DNA from: Ectobius pallidus
Lineage: Eukaryota; Arthropoda; Insecta; Blattodea; Ectobiidae
DNA: 64,000 nt
Reading direction: 5' to 3'
Assembly: GCA_964059195.1 (NCBI GenBank)
Contig: CAXKWD010000009.1
Span: 88,881,432 to 88,945,431 of the forward strand
Every line of letters begins with the position of its first letter. Position 1 is the stretch's first letter. A program made the position numbers and the translations under genes. The notes beneath the pieces are model-generated. The model was not told the origin of the DNA, did not search any database, and saw nothing but the letters and a program-made list of their open reading frames with translations. Of the stretch, positions 23,099 through 34,959 are shown in pieces.

Positions 23099-23362
23099 AT
23101 TCCGGGGTGCGCGGGCAAAGAGAGTTAAGTTCACCATCCTAAAAAAATCGAGATATGTCCATAGAGTTATAGATAAAAATGTTCTCTACATTTGTGTTAA
23201 GTCCAGCAAGCCATAATCAAAATTGTACGGTAGTTATGGATGTGTGCCTTTTGGGTTTATCCATCTCTAAAGCTATGTTGGGCTGGTATAGTGTGTTGAG
23301 TCACTCTAATTCTCAGTAACAAGAAAGTGGACTTAACTCTCTTTGCCCGCGCACCCCGGAAT
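23099..23362. mobile_element. 264-bp TA-flanked MITE with ~35-bp TIRs
   Basis: The left end ATTCCGGGGTGCGCGGGCAA (from 23099) and the right end (to 23362) are near-perfect inverted repeats of ~35 bp that run into GAGAGTTAAGT. The element is bounded by TA on both sides (23097-23098 and 23363-23364). TA duplication fits the Tc1/mariner (Stowaway-like) class. The interior is AT-rich and non-coding. Confidence 0.85.
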
Positions 23363-23364
23363 TA

Positions 23365-24940
23365 GTTTTTTTACAAGTAATAGGTAACGGATGACAGTGT
23401 TTTTCATAGACTTCTGCAAGTTATTTTCATTGAGTAAACATATATATTTTGAAATAAGCCTTCTTGTTTTGAGGAACTTGATCCAAATCACGCGAAACTT
23501 TTTATATGGTCATTATTTTGAATGATGTAAATAACATTTTGTGTTCAAATATAATTTATTTAATTTAATTAATTTGCTTCCTTGTTTGGTTACATGTTTT
23601 CACGTTTCATTTAAGGCAGTTTCTGTTTCAATTTGTTTAATGTTTTTTTAAATTTGTTTGCTTGTATTTATTATATGTATTTTTTCATAATTGATTTCAA
23701 AGTGCATTTCATTTAATGATGTTTTCCCCCTTTGTTTAGTTGGTTTGGTATTCTTCAGTAGAAGCCTATATTGCAATCTGTAGTGCCAGAAAGAATACTA
23801 AATTTAATTAAATTTACAATATTTGTTCCTAAGGAAATAAGTAACTCAATGCTACTTGGTCACTCTTTCCTTTGTTTTACCTCCATATATTACCTTCATT
23901 GGTAGATGGCAGGACTGAGAGCATGATACATTGTTTCATCAGATTACTATACACTTGTTGACAAGACAGGATAATTGTTATTCCTTCTGCTCATAGTCAA
24001 ATTTTTCGTTAAAATTATTGTACAAAACTCTTTTTAATGAAATTGGGGTTCCTCACAGCAGGGTAAATAGGATATGTTATCTTCCATTTAATCACTTACA
24101 AAATTAATCAATCGCCCGGTTTTAGTAGAACTGAGTTTTCTAACATCGAATGCTTCTTGCCTCTTATCTGTAACTTTCCTCTTCTTCTACGCATTAGGTC
24201 TTGATTATAATGGTATTGATGGAAAGATATTGGGGTCATTCCTTGAAAAACAGTAGGATATGAACTCTCTTGGTCACTTTTTTTCATTTATATATGTATA
24301 TATATTTTTAAAATTTTAATAGGTCCTGGGACCTGACATGGGTTTCAAATTATTTGGCTACTTGCTTTAACGTCTTTTTGTATTTATTTTTGTTGACTTC
24401 ACCACAGTTCAAATGATGTTTTAAAAGCTATTAAATAAAAAATATATATTTTTAATTACTCAGTACAATGATTATATTCGATAATAAAATATATTAAATA
24501 TATTTAAAATAATCATAATATGAAAAACTCACTTCTTAAAAGTTTTGAAACTTCTAAAGGAATAGTAGTAATGTATATTTCAAATTCTGTAAAAGTTTCA
24601 TAATGTCCTCTACAAAAATGAGGTTGTATAAATTAAAATGTATTGACTCGGGCATGATATTCCCATCCGCAATACTCTGACCGCCAAGAAATTGAAGTTC
24701 TGTAGCTACAGTAGTAGCCCACTCCAATTACGTGAGAAAAAGGTGCGACTGGGTGTGACCCACCCCTGAATAAACTTCGTCTCGCTACATCACATTCGAT
24801 TTTCAACCTTAAGAGCAAAACGCACAGTTGAATAACACGTAGGTTTTTTCAAAATTAATTAAATTTAAATGACAGTTTAAACAATTGTTTACCTCGCGGT
24901 TCCAATATAAATATTTATTTAATTCATTGCCAGTTTTCAT
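23365..24940. other. AT-rich stretch, no gene seen
   Basis: Only short frames without domains (for example 24633-24818, minus) are present. A CTTACAAAATTAATCAATCG piece near 24095 weakly resembles the stem-loop repeat family. Confidence 0.35.
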
Positions 24941-24944
24941 AGAC

Positions 24945-25189
24945 CACCGTTTCTCAACCTATGGTCCGCGGTGCAGATGGTCCGCAGACATAATTTAAAA
25001 GAACGTCATAAAGCAAGTGGAAAGTAAAGAAGTAAAATTTTTCACATATTTCGTTATAATGACCTATAATTAATACCCCAAATATTAAGAATATAGGCCT
25101 TCTTTTAAAAATGGGATTAAAATTAGGGGTCCGTAAATTTTTTTAGATATTTTAGAGGTCCTCGGGTTCAAAAAGGTTGAGAAACGCTG
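24945..25189. mobile_element. hAT-type MITE
   Basis: The ends are CACCGTTTCTCAACC and GGTTGAGAAACGCTG, inverted copies with one mismatch. The CGTTTCTCAACC end is a form I know from hAT elements. TATGGTCCGCGG lies just inside. The flanking 8-mers TCATAGAC and CTCTAGAC agree at the last five bases, as expected for an old 8-bp duplication. The 245-bp interior has no frame. Confidence 0.75.
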
Positions 25190-25437
25190 CTCTAGACGAA
25201 TATCTTAAAAAAATATATTTAGGACTTAATATACTGTATGCAATCCTTTCTTGAACGATATACATTTTATTTTACTGTCATAAAGCATGTGCATTTCATA
25301 ATATTAATTAATATTCGTATTAATTTCATACATTATGTCAGCAAACTACACTATGGAACGAGAGGTTGCGGGTTTGGTTTAAAAAACTGTGGGGGGGGGG
25401 GGTGGCTTTCATAGTATTTAAAACAAATTATTTACAC

Positions 25438-25505
25438 CAGGACTCAAACCCGGGATTTTCAGCTGTCCGTGCTGACTCTGTACAACTGAGCTAGCCGGAT
25501 GGATT
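25438..25505 (-). repeat. tRNA-like SINE head remnant
   Basis: On the minus strand CCGGCTAGCTCAGTTG (A box) is followed by CCGGGTTTGAGTCC (B box) about 40 bases on. The layout resembles the tRNA-like parts at 61.4-62.2 kb. The stems are imperfect, so it is not a working tRNA. The expected body beyond it is not recognisable. Confidence 0.55.
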
Positions 25506-25592
25506 TTGTAATTCTCATATAATGTCAAAAGTTATATAATAATCTCTTGAAAGATAATGTATCTTTATATAACTTTATTTCCCATCTTATAG

Positions 25593-25746
25593 GATTACAG
25601 ATCTTGCCTGCCATGATTCTCGTGCCCCAGGCAGTGAGCGGCAGTTTTTAAGGGTGAGAGACAGTGTCACAAGACCTTGCTGTGAAGGAGCTCGTACAAT
25701 ACACTTGTGTTATGGAAGAGCAGACACAAATTGCCCTCATTCATAA
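25593..25746 (+). CDS. Candidate 3'-terminal coding exon (unassigned)
   Basis: A good acceptor (TTTATTTCCCATCTTATAG) ends at 25592. From 25594 one frame runs 50 codons to TAA at 25744-25746. The peptide is Cys- and Arg-rich (ITDLACHDSRAPGSERQF; then PCCEGAR and LCYGRADTNCPHS) in DNA clearly richer in GC than its surroundings, which continues to ~25860 like a 3' UTR. The cysteines hint at a secreted or zinc-bound protein. I do not recognise the family. A chance frame in a decayed repeat is the alternative. Confidence 0.3.
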
Positions 25747-25869
25747 CACTGTCACTGCAGGAACACGCTCCACAAAAACGGTTAACCAAACTTGCCACTG
25801 GAGGCACTAACATTGCCTCAATCAGAATAACCGCAGCATACCATCAACAAGCTGACTGATTACACCATA

Positions 25870-26975
25870 CTCTAGAACGCCATCATTTGAATTGATTGCC
25901 TCTTAAATTATTTCTTTTTTTGAACACCTAAACATTTTCCTTTGAAAAAAATTGTGATATTTAAAAAAGAAGAAATGAGAAAATAAGAAGACAATTATAT
26001 GAATCAATTTACTCACATCCGTGAGAAATTTGGTTATTTGCTAGTATTAAAAACAATCATTGTGAACAATATGTTACATGGTAGAGCAAAATATTATGAA
26101 GCTTATGCGTCTTTGTCAAAGATTTTGCATCTAAATAATGAAACATAGGAGATTCAAAATCTCTTACTTTTAGTAAATATTTTAGTTTTAATTATATTGA
26201 AAACATTATAAAAAACAGTATTGAAAAATGTAAAAACTCACGAGAATTTCAGCTAAATACCGTTGAATGAATAAAAAGAAAAACCCATACAGTACTACAT
26301 TAAAGGACCTTACAGTAGAACATTAAAAGTAATAAGTAAATAATGCATCGTAACTGTAACAGTGATTTGACATGTCAAGTTTCACAACCTGAAACTTCTT
26401 TCAGTACCGTGCCAAGTGTTTTCCTAACTTCATAAAAGCATTTGTTAGGTAAGTTATTGTTTAACAATCCAAACACCACAATTGCATTCTTACATATTTA
26501 ACAAATATAACTTGTTGCCAATCAGTTAAATATATATATAGTCTACTCTTAACCTGCCGAACTCATTATATTATGAAATTAAGTAAAATACTTATTTAAC
26601 CACTACAATTATTACATTATTTTAATAACGTGATTGTACTTACAATGAATATATACTACACAAGATTATACATAAAATAGTAGGCCTACTGCAAAAGAAA
26701 TAACATCCAAAGATCAGGAAAAATATAATTTAATAATACAGTAACATCCTTTTGATGTATAATACATTAATAAGTTTTAATAATAGTAAATAACTTTTAC
26801 ACATATAATAAAATGTGATTGTTATAATTTAAAAGTGATTGTTATAATCTACTTAGTTGTAGTTTTTCTGAAGTTGAAACCTAATGCCCCAATATTATTA
26901 ATTTGAAGACGTAGGTTACTACACTTTGTCATTCAACTAAGATATATTTAGGAGATAAGGTGGAGCTTATTGAAT
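25870..26975. other. AT-rich stretch with one possible mini-exon
   Basis: At 26405-26448 a 44-nt open block lies between TTCTTTCAG and GTAAGTT, but such short pairs arise easily by chance. Nothing else is recognisable. Confidence 0.3.
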
Positions 26976-26979
26976 ATAT

Positions 26980-27631
26980 TACGAGGGCCGTCCACAAAAT
27001 AAGATTCCCTGAGGTAATTTGCGGGAACAAAACACAACTTTGTGGAAATATTTATTGCAACAGATACAGAAAGTGTTCAGCTATTTTTCAACATATTCGC
27101 CACCGGAATTGAGAGATTTGTCATACCGTGGGACCAACTTTTGAACACTTGTGTCGTAGAAGTCTGCCGCCTGGGATTTGAACCATTGTGTGATAACCTC
27201 CGTTTCTCTGTCAATCTCTACCACTCTCTGTCATTCGCTGTCATTTTTTGACGGGTAGGAAAAGATGAAAATCTCTAGGTGCGTGGTCCGAGCTGTAGGG
27301 TGGAGGCTTCAACACCTCCCTGCAAGTCTCCTGCAAAAGTTCGGCTAGAAGATGTTTCAACATCCACCCTACAACACGGACCTCGCTCCCAGTGACTTCC
27401 ATCTCAATAGAGGCGATTGTCACACAGTGGTTCAAAATCAAGACGGCAGACTTCTACGACACAAGTGTTCAAAAGTTGGTCCCACGGTATGGCAAATGTC
27501 TCATTTCTGGTGAAAAATATGTCGAAAATAGCTGAACACTTGCTGTATCTGTTGCAATAAATATTTCCACGAAATTTTGTTTGTTTTTGTAAACAGCCTC
27601 AGGGAAACTTGCTTTGTGGACGGCCCTCGTA
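26980..27631. mobile_element. Head-to-head mariner palindrome (inverted dimer)
   Basis: Both outer ends read TACGAGGGCCGTCCAC from outside in. The two arms are inverted copies of a mariner 3' end. Minus strand, left arm: PPPYSSDHAPRDFHLF and FDTSVQ-like tail words. Plus strand, right arm: PPYNTDLAPSDFHL. This is the PPYSPDLAPSDFHLF signature around the last catalytic Asp of mariner transposase (DD34D). The arms are similar but unequal; the right arm lacks ~60 bp after the motif. No intact transposase remains. TA flanks both ends, the usual mariner target. Confidence 0.85.
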
Positions 27632-27634
27632 TAC

Positions 27635-28000
27635 GGAAATTGAAATTCTTCTTTTATTTGCTATGAAATATACCATATTATAAATAAATGCGTATTCCTC
27701 ATATTTTATACTGTGGTTTATTTATATTTAAAGCTTTCCCTTGGTTCATTTCTTAGGAAACCAGAGTCAGAGTCGTCCTGTTTTCAGAGCTCATTTATTC
27801 TGACACTGCTCTGAAAGCTTGACATTGATTTCCTCTGTATCAAATATGAATGTGAATGCTAATGACGAGGTCAAAGCATAATGCATCCAGTTGTGTATCA
27901 TTTTACACATACTGAATTTCAACAGTGTCATCTCAATTCCTAAGTTGAACGTTCTAAATTTTCTTCCTCATTCTTTCTTTCACATTCTTATTTTACTAAC
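27635..28000. other. Unassigned sequence
   Basis: AT-rich, with no frame or repeat recognised. Confidence 0.3.
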
Positions 28001-28014
28001 AGAGAGAGAGAGGA

Positions 28015-28046
<32 letters not shown>

Positions 28047-28062
28047 TGAGAGAGTGAGAGAG
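28001..28062. repeat. (GA)n microsatellite
   Basis: A nearly pure AG/GA run with a few A and T interruptions. Confidence 0.9.
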
Positions 28063-28249
28063 AAAAAAATCCTTTAGGCAGGCCTACAGGCTGAGGTAGA
28101 TTTCGAAGTGCTTTTGGTTTAATTTGTTGTCGCTGCACTCTTCTTCTTTAACCTTGGCATGACAAACCTGCAATAATAACTGCGAAAAAGAGGAAAGATA
28201 ACTTTTTCAAATATTCAAATCTCGCCTTATATGAGAACTATCGATAAAC

Positions 28250-28640
28250 TAGTTATTGATTTGTAGAGTACTCATCAAGAGTTTTTCAACGATACCCCAC
28301 AAGACGTGGTTTCAAACATTACGTATTTCCATACCCCCACTCCCACTCGTACCCCCAAAACCCCCGAATCGTTGGTGTCACTGTGAACTCCATAGGGAGT
28401 ACTCTAATTTATTCAAACAAAGTTTCCCTCTATACTTCATAGGGGCTGAGATATAATTTTTTTAAATTTCAACCCCCTCCCCGACCCACCCCTTGGACCA
28501 ATTTTGCTCATTAACGAACTTGTCCGAACTATTGGGCCTATAAATAACATAATCATATTTGGTTCAAATATCTTCAAAATTACGGCCGCTAGCGTGTAAA
28601 GATGTATATAAATATCACATATTTTTTTTCTGAACTGGCC
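28250..28640. other. C-rich tract, unassigned
   Basis: Runs such as CCCCCACTCCCACTCG and CAACCCCCTCCCCGACCCAC give a strongly C-biased strand. A 66-codon frame at 28256-28456 is composition-driven. A GCTGAGATATAATTTT segment resembles 14400-14530. It may be part of an old transposon. Confidence 0.25.
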
Positions 28641-28886
28641 GTGGTTTCGTACTTAGGGAGGCATGAAACGTAAAGATATGAAAGAATTTTTCGGAAGTAA
28701 TGACATGGTAACGATTGCAATAGGTAGATTTTTTAAATCTACCTAAAAGGCACCATCCATAGAACACACACTCATATAGAAACGCAATAAGCTAGGCCTA
28801 TGTATAATGTTTTCACGGGCTTTCTACGGGGCGAGTGGGAGGATTGATTCCGAACTTTCGGCAGCTATCTCCGCTGCATGAATCAT

Positions 28887-29100
28887 TTAATAAGAATCAT
28901 TGAAAGAAGCTGAACATGAATCGGAATCTTTAAACGGCCATCATCTTGAAACACAATTAAAATATGAAAATCCTTACACATTTATAGTTTTTAATCTTCA
29001 AGGAACATTAATGCCAGATTGGAAGAAAATTGAACCACGCGTTTGTTCGTAACTGCGTAACACACAAATTTACAAATAGACGAAATGCTGAATGTTTCGT
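28887..29100. repeat. Interspersed repeat, family 3, copy 2
   Basis: Collinear with 16290-16530 (see that entry): CATCATCTTGAAACA, TGAAAATCCTTACACAT, TAACTGCGTAACACAC, AATAGACGAAATGC. Confidence 0.5.
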
Positions 29101-29251
29101 TGTCTGCCTGTGATCGTTCTTCGGTCCTTCGGAGTACATGCTGACTAGATAACCCTGAGCTTAGCATACATAGACTAGGCAAACCAGAAATAGGAAGTTG
29201 GCGAAGGGTGGAAAGAGAGAAGAAAGACGTGGATGAAGGGCGCTAGGTATA

Positions 29252-30106
29252 TACGAGGGTAAGTGAATAAGTATCGGCACTCCCTTTCTTAAATTTATTG
29301 AAACAACAATACAAAGCTTAAAATTACTTCATTTCTCAACATAGTCCCCATGCTTCTCAATGCACTTCATCATTCGTTGCACAAGCTTTCTCAGAAAAAA
29401 AGTTTTCCGACTGTATAGCAAGCTACGTATGCACCGCTTCCTTCAGTTCTTGACTAAAAACGTTTCACCTTTTTAGCATGGCAGATGGACACACGATTGT
29501 GCTTGCGTTGTTCAGTGGGGTGTTCAGTTTTGGGACCCACCTTCATGAAAGCCAAGCCTGTTATGAATAATGTCATATGCATAACAATGGCTACTTTGCA
29601 TATGGTTTGCCACTTCAGTCACTCTTCAGTTTGTTTGAATCATGATAAGCACTTGCTCAATGTTGTGGTCACTAGTGGATGTGGATGGGCGACCTGTTCT
29701 TTCCTCGTCCTTCACACTTGCTCGACCATTTTTGAACTTTTCAATCCATTCGTACACCTTATTCGCGATGATAAAAACCCGGGTTCAATTCCCAACCGGG
29801 TTGGAGATTTTTCCTGGATTCAGGACTGGGTGTTTGTGTTGTCCCTAGGTTTAAGTGTTAGGTAGGGGACTGCCGCACTCCGGAAACAAATCCTCCGTAA
29901 GAGATCTCCAGGGGTTGTTCGCGACCCGGTAGGACCAACTACCTTCAGACGACAAAAAACGGATCATTGCACGTTGTTCTTCTTTGGCAAACTCTGAGCG
30001 GTGCAGCCATGTTTAATGTGCAACACTCAGAGGAGTCACAAAGCAGTACAGCAGACTTAAAAAGATTGAATAAAAAGTGCGGATACTTATTGTTTTACCC
30101 TCGTAT
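29252..30106 (-). pseudogene. Mariner transposon with core deleted and replaced by a SINE
   Basis: The TIRs TACGAGGGTAA...TAAGTATC (from 29252) and their complement (to 30106) are flanked by TA on both sides. On the minus strand the N-terminal part reads SEFAKEEQRAMIR (~29955-30015), then VYEWIEKFKNGRASVKDEER (~29700-29760), then STSTSDHNIEQVL. The C-terminal end reads MMKCIEKHGDYVEK before a stop (~29330-29375). These match the helix-turn-helix start and the end of a mariner transposase. The middle with the catalytic Asp triad is missing, and stops and frameshifts abound. A SINE (29775-29950) sits between the two N-terminal blocks. Confidence 0.85.
29775..29950 (+). mobile_element. SINE fragment inside the mariner remnant
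   Basis: A B box (CCGGGTTCAATTCCCAACCGGG) is followed by TTGGAGATTTTTCCTGGATT and AGGACTGGGTGTTTGTGTTGTC. This is a motif series I associate with arthropod SINE bodies. It interrupts the transposase homology, so it inserted after the mariner, or replaced part of it. I could not define a target duplication. Confidence 0.6.
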
Positions 30107-30109
30107 AAG

Positions 30110-31364
30110 TATGTAAAATGTTCCCTTAATCTGAACATTTAATTCCAGGCTGTAGGCTAAAATATGCAAGATATTCAAGTTAAATTTATATTTTTTGTAC
30201 TCTTTTAATACTGGGAAGATGTTCGTACCACTGCCTTCCTATAGTCCTACCCCACAGCAAGGGCAACTGGTCGGCTAATCTCTGACCGGTATTACACAAA
30301 TAAATTCTCTAGTTTATATGAAAATAAACATACCTTTTTCCAAGAATGATATAAGGAGAAACAAGTAAGAAATTGGATTTAAAAGAAGGTAATTAAATAC
30401 GAAATATCGTATGACAAACAAACCGATTGTCGAAAGAATAAAACAGGAGGAGTGAAATGTTTATAGACTGATGGGAACTGAATTACCAACTTTGATGTTA
30501 AGGAATGCTTTGTATTTTCAACAAAGCCAGTGTTATGCAGTACCCAGACCGCAACTATTCCACGGTACAATCGTGTATTTTTTCCTACAGTGACCTTTGT
30601 TGAGTGATATAAACAAAAGGTCAGTATGTTTACTGGTGAAGCAGCTTATCATTCATGCGGCAATTACAAACAAAATGGGCGGAAACAAAATTCACTGTTT
30701 GCGGATGTCGAGTATTGAAAATGTTCAAACGTATCGTTCCTGTTGCTCCAGTCTGACCGCTTCGTACAAACCCCATTTCATGCATTACTGAACTTATTCA
30801 TAGATTATAATGTTAGAACGTTTATATGTTTCAGCATAGGCTTTATGAAACTATACTTATGTTTACCAAATGAATCTTTCATCGAATTCAAAATATAATG
30901 GTTTGAAACCGAACATGAAGTTTAAATAAAACATATATTACTTTCATGTATTTGTGCCCGAAGTTTGAATTGTTCTAATTTTCACTTTAAGTTTTAATTT
31001 CAACTTTCAGAGGGCTTTTTATTTTTATTTTTTATATAAAAATACCGGTACCTTAAACGGACTCGATTGCTCCATGAAGAACTTGAATTTTATGTTCCTC
31101 CGAACGTTGATGTTAGCAGATGACAGGAATAGAATCATGTGGTCAGGCATTATTGGTGGCCTTCGTGATAGGAACCTCTGCTTATATAGTTTATCAAATA
31201 GCTCCTTAATAATTGTCTTCTCGAGGCTGAGTGAACTCAGTTCCAGATCATTCTGCCTCATAAAAATCCGAGGAGGTATTGGAGATCGAAAATAATATAA
31301 ATAACTCGCCCAACCCTTGTACTCGGTTTCATTCAGTAACTATGACGAGCAATATATTCTATTA
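30110..31364. other. Unassigned sequence, no gene seen
   Basis: Several overlapping short frames (30379-30791, 31025-31295) lie on both strands without domains. An octamer, TACCGGTA, occurs at ~31042. Confidence 0.35.
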
Positions 31365-31366
31365 TA

Positions 31367-31917
31367 CAAGGTGTTAATGAATAACGCCGAAATATTTTAC
31401 CAGTGTATAGAGGGGACATAGACAAGCAACTTTTATTAGGAGATTTTTGCTCTATGAATTCAATTTTTCCTTTTACAGCATTAAATTTCCCAGGGCATGG
31501 CCGCCACTGACTTCTATCATTAGAAAGAAAATGCAAAACAAAGGAACTTCGTTGTTAACAGTGTAGTGAGTAGTTATGAATAAAAAAAAATACTAATCCA
31601 GTGGCGACCAGTCATGTGATTAGTCTGTAAATTTTGCAGATTATGTAAACACTAAATTATGATATAGGCCTAACTGTTGACGATTGATTAAGTGTCAGGT
31701 TTTTATCGATCACTGGGAAGGCATGAAGTCAATTTAACGAACATGTTAACCCTATTTCGCGCAATTATTGATTTATGAGCACCAAATTATAATAACTTTA
31801 ATGCCCTATAGCATACACATTTTACGTCATAGAGCAAAAATCTCCTAATAACAGTTGCTTGTCTAAGTTTCCTCTATATACAGATAGAATATTTCGGTGT
31901 TATTTATTAACACCCTG
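31367..31917. mobile_element. 551-bp TA-flanked element with ~95-bp inverted ends
   Basis: The right end, read inward, is CAGGGTGTTAATAAATAACA. The left end is its inverted relative (CAAGGTGTTAATGAATAACG). The similarity continues, with gaps, for ~95 bp to AGGAGATTTTTGCTCTATG. TA sits at both borders (31365-31366, 31918-31919). Long TIRs and TA targets suggest a Tc1/mariner-type non-autonomous element. The inner part carries no recognised protein. Confidence 0.8.
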
Positions 31918-31919
31918 TA

Positions 31920-32715
31920 TAAAACGACCCCTTTAAGCTCCACTCTATTATTATGAACCGCTATATATTTGTATTATACGACAAATGAGCTCTTAAATAC
32001 CAGTCCTGCTTGTTTGTTCGGTGTTCACACAGTGGCGCAGGGGCTGATTCAGAGTTTCTTTCTGGAGGAGCACAAGTCTCATGTATGCATTGAATAACCT
32101 AGCACAGTTTCTCTTTCAAAATTATGTAGGCCTAAAATCAGTTGTCTTCACAAGAGCACATTATATTGAAATAAAATTAATCTAGATGAATGAAGTATGA
32201 AAGAATGAATAAGTCATATAGTTACAATATTATCCGGTCAGTTATCCGATCTGGGAGGGGCATGTGTCCCATCTAAATCCGCCACTTCAGAGGCGCGTGG
32301 TGGCGATCGGAGATATGGGCTTTTGGTTACAGACCAAGAACACTAAATACCATTTTAAACTACTTTTCAGTGACTTAGAATTATAATATATTGCAAAAAC
32401 GCAACAGAATTTTCCAATATATTTGCTGCTACGGAGTGACAAATAATGCAACAAATGGTATATTTTCATTATAACTGTCCAGCGCGAACCCAGAACTCGA
32501 TTATGTCAGAGTTCGTGTTCTAAAACTAAACACAGGCAGTGGAGATCTGATTGCATTATAATTTCAAATGTACAGTGTCTAATTTTCCAGTCTTAACAAT
32601 ATGATATCACACTCTTGTTCTGGAAATTCTATATGAACTCTAGCCTACTAATTATTTCAGCCTTCAGAAAATTGCAATATAAGTTTAAATCCTCTCATTT
32701 CCTAACGGCTTTATT
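31920..32715. other. Unassigned sequence
   Basis: CAGTGGCG at 32030 and CGCCACTT ending at ~32287 hint at an old transposon, but no flanking duplication was found. Nothing else is recognised. Confidence 0.3.
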
Positions 32716-32719
32716 TCGT

Positions 32720-32945
32720 GCCGCATTACACAATACACGCAGCTGGAGGCAGGAGAGAGTGGGTGGGTGTTTGTACAGCCCTTACGGGGGCGGTGGTGTC
32801 CGAAGCGGGAGGGTCGTCCCACAGAGAATTGAACTGGTGTGTTTGCGGAACCCGACTGTCAGATTGTTTGTAATGAAGTGCCGGTCTCTCGTCCGATACA
32901 CACCAGGCTCGAAGACAACCCCCTATCACACCCGCTGATTGATCA
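32720..32945. other. CpG- and GC-rich island with open frames on both strands
   Basis: CpG is frequent here (GGGGGCGGTGG, CCGAAGCGGGAGGGTCGTCC, CCGGTCTCTCGTCCG) against a CpG-poor, AT-rich background. An 85-codon minus-strand frame (32726-32983) and a plus-strand frame cross it. Neither contains a domain I know. It may be a young insertion, an exon or a short unmethylated island. Confidence 0.3.
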
Positions 32946-32949
32946 GAAT

Positions 32950-34840
32950 TGATGAAAATCAATATCCGAAATAACCTTTCCAACTGTTACAAGCTTGGCT
33001 ACTTCATATAATTAAGCCATGTTCATGACTTGTAATTTAACTACATTTCTCCGGGAAAAGGTCTCTTGTTCCGTGAAGTGTAGTTTACTTTTTATCTTAA
33101 GTGAACGTACGTAAATTAATCCTTTAAAAGTTGAATTTATATTTATAATATGTAAGTAATCATCAAGTCATCAATGGACTTCTTAAGTTCGAAACTGAAG
33201 AGCAAAATTATTTATTTCCATAAATGATAATAAACCTAACACACGGATAAAACTCTTCACATTTTCCACAAAGCATTAAACAATCTAAGTGAGACGGAAG
33301 TAAAATGCTTATATTTCTATAAAAATGACCGATATCAGTTGACTTTTCTTTAAAAACACTCATACTCAGATGACTGTTAAATGTGTTAATTGAAATTGTT
33401 CTTTTAATCCTATACGAAAGCCAGCGAAGACCATAAGAGCGTAAGCAAATAATAAACGTTGTTTTAAAACAACAGTATCACAAATGATCTGAAATATCAT
33501 GTCAGGTGAGGTTATATTTTTTCATAAAATGTGCTTTTGAAAATATTTTGAGTTAAATTGCAAATAAAGTCTAAACATATGTACAACATATGGAAAAATA
33601 TTCTTCCAGAACAATGACTATTGTCTTATCAAATACTCAGTTCTCGGAATCTTATCAAAGAAGGCTTGTTGATAAAGTGTTATTTTGTGCAATCAACCAT
33701 CAAGTGAATAAAGTTGACATAAATCATAAAAGCCATTTCTTACAAAACTCTAAAGTATGTCATCGTTTGTACAGAAATACCACGTTAGTATTGTCTACAC
33801 TGATAGGTAATCGCAGACACATAGGTACATGTTTTTGAAATTAACACTTTTGGATTGAGGGCATTTATTTTAAAACGCGACATCTAATTTCGGGTTCGAA
33901 CATCCTCTAAATATAGCACCTATGGTACGGACAGAGGAAGTAATAATGGTAAAGATTAGATTTGTATTATTAAATTAATGTCTAAATTGATACAATTGAA
34001 TTTCGAGAAACCGGTGTAACTTATTAGGCCTACTGCTTTCTAATTCCAGTTAACATTGGTAGCAGTGAAGAAATAATAATATGAAAGGAAGGGAGATTCT
34101 TTGGGTGAAACCTGTAAATAACCAGTTTGAAGTTTAGAGTAACCGTGGAATAAAACAAATCTCGAATCTCATCCCTAGTATGTGAGCATTGCATCATGGG
34201 TATATTACATTTTACAACAATCATTGCTAGAGAGAACTGTTTTGTTGTTATAACTTCATATACAAAATATTATAATTATTTTCATAAAAGTATTTTGACT
34301 GTGTGCACTGAAGCCACAATTAATCTATTATCTCAAATATATAGCAAAAAATATAGCAATTGTATTAAGAAACACTAGGAGTTAGGAAATTTAAAATTCT
34401 AATAAAATGGTTAGAGCTTTTTTTGTTTTGTTTGTTTGTTTTTTTTAACAAAAGTAAAAATTTTGTAAAACGTGTCCATGAAAACTATCATTCATGTTTT
34501 GAAATCGAAATTGAATTCTAAGAGGTTCACAAGAAAGTTCAACCAAGAATTATATATAAACATAATGCATCGTGTAGGTACAACAGACCTGTCCGTTGGA
34601 CAGACAGACCGCAGATAAATCATTCCGAAAATATTTTTCTCTTTCTAGGCGTGATGAAACATGTCGACCTGGTTTCATCTCGATTTCAATTTTTGTCAGG
34701 ATCACTATATTATTTTCTGCGATATTATGCGATAAAGTAAAATATATTTTCATTGCAAATTAAATTGAAAATAAATAGCATAGTATTATACTTCACATAA
34801 GGAAAAATCAAGCTAAAGTTAGTGAGAGGGTTTGCTCCAT
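32950..34840. other. AT-rich stretch, no gene seen
   Basis: The frames at 33590-33838, 34030-34224 and 34550-34753 have no recognisable domain. No TIR or tRNA-like boxes were seen. Confidence 0.4.
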
Positions 34841-34879
34841 TGAACGAGGAGAGAGACGTAAGAGAAGTTTACTGGAAGG

Positions 34880-34920
34880 CAGGACGGTAGTAGAGAGAGA
34901 GAGAGGAGGAGAGAGACCAG
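34880..34920. repeat. GA-rich microsatellite
   Basis: A GAGAGAGAGAGGAGGAGAGAG run on the plus strand. Confidence 0.7.
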
Positions 34921-34959
34921 GTAATCCCCCATAGCGCCGTGTACGACCAGAACCACTTA

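Noticed and set aside
26405..26448. 44-nt exon between TTTCAG and GTAAGT
   Set aside because: Too short to exceed chance; only noted inside a featureless stretch.
32030..32287. hAT element with CAGTGGCG / CGCCACTT ends
   Set aside because: The terminal match is only ~8 bp and the flanking 8-mers do not agree.
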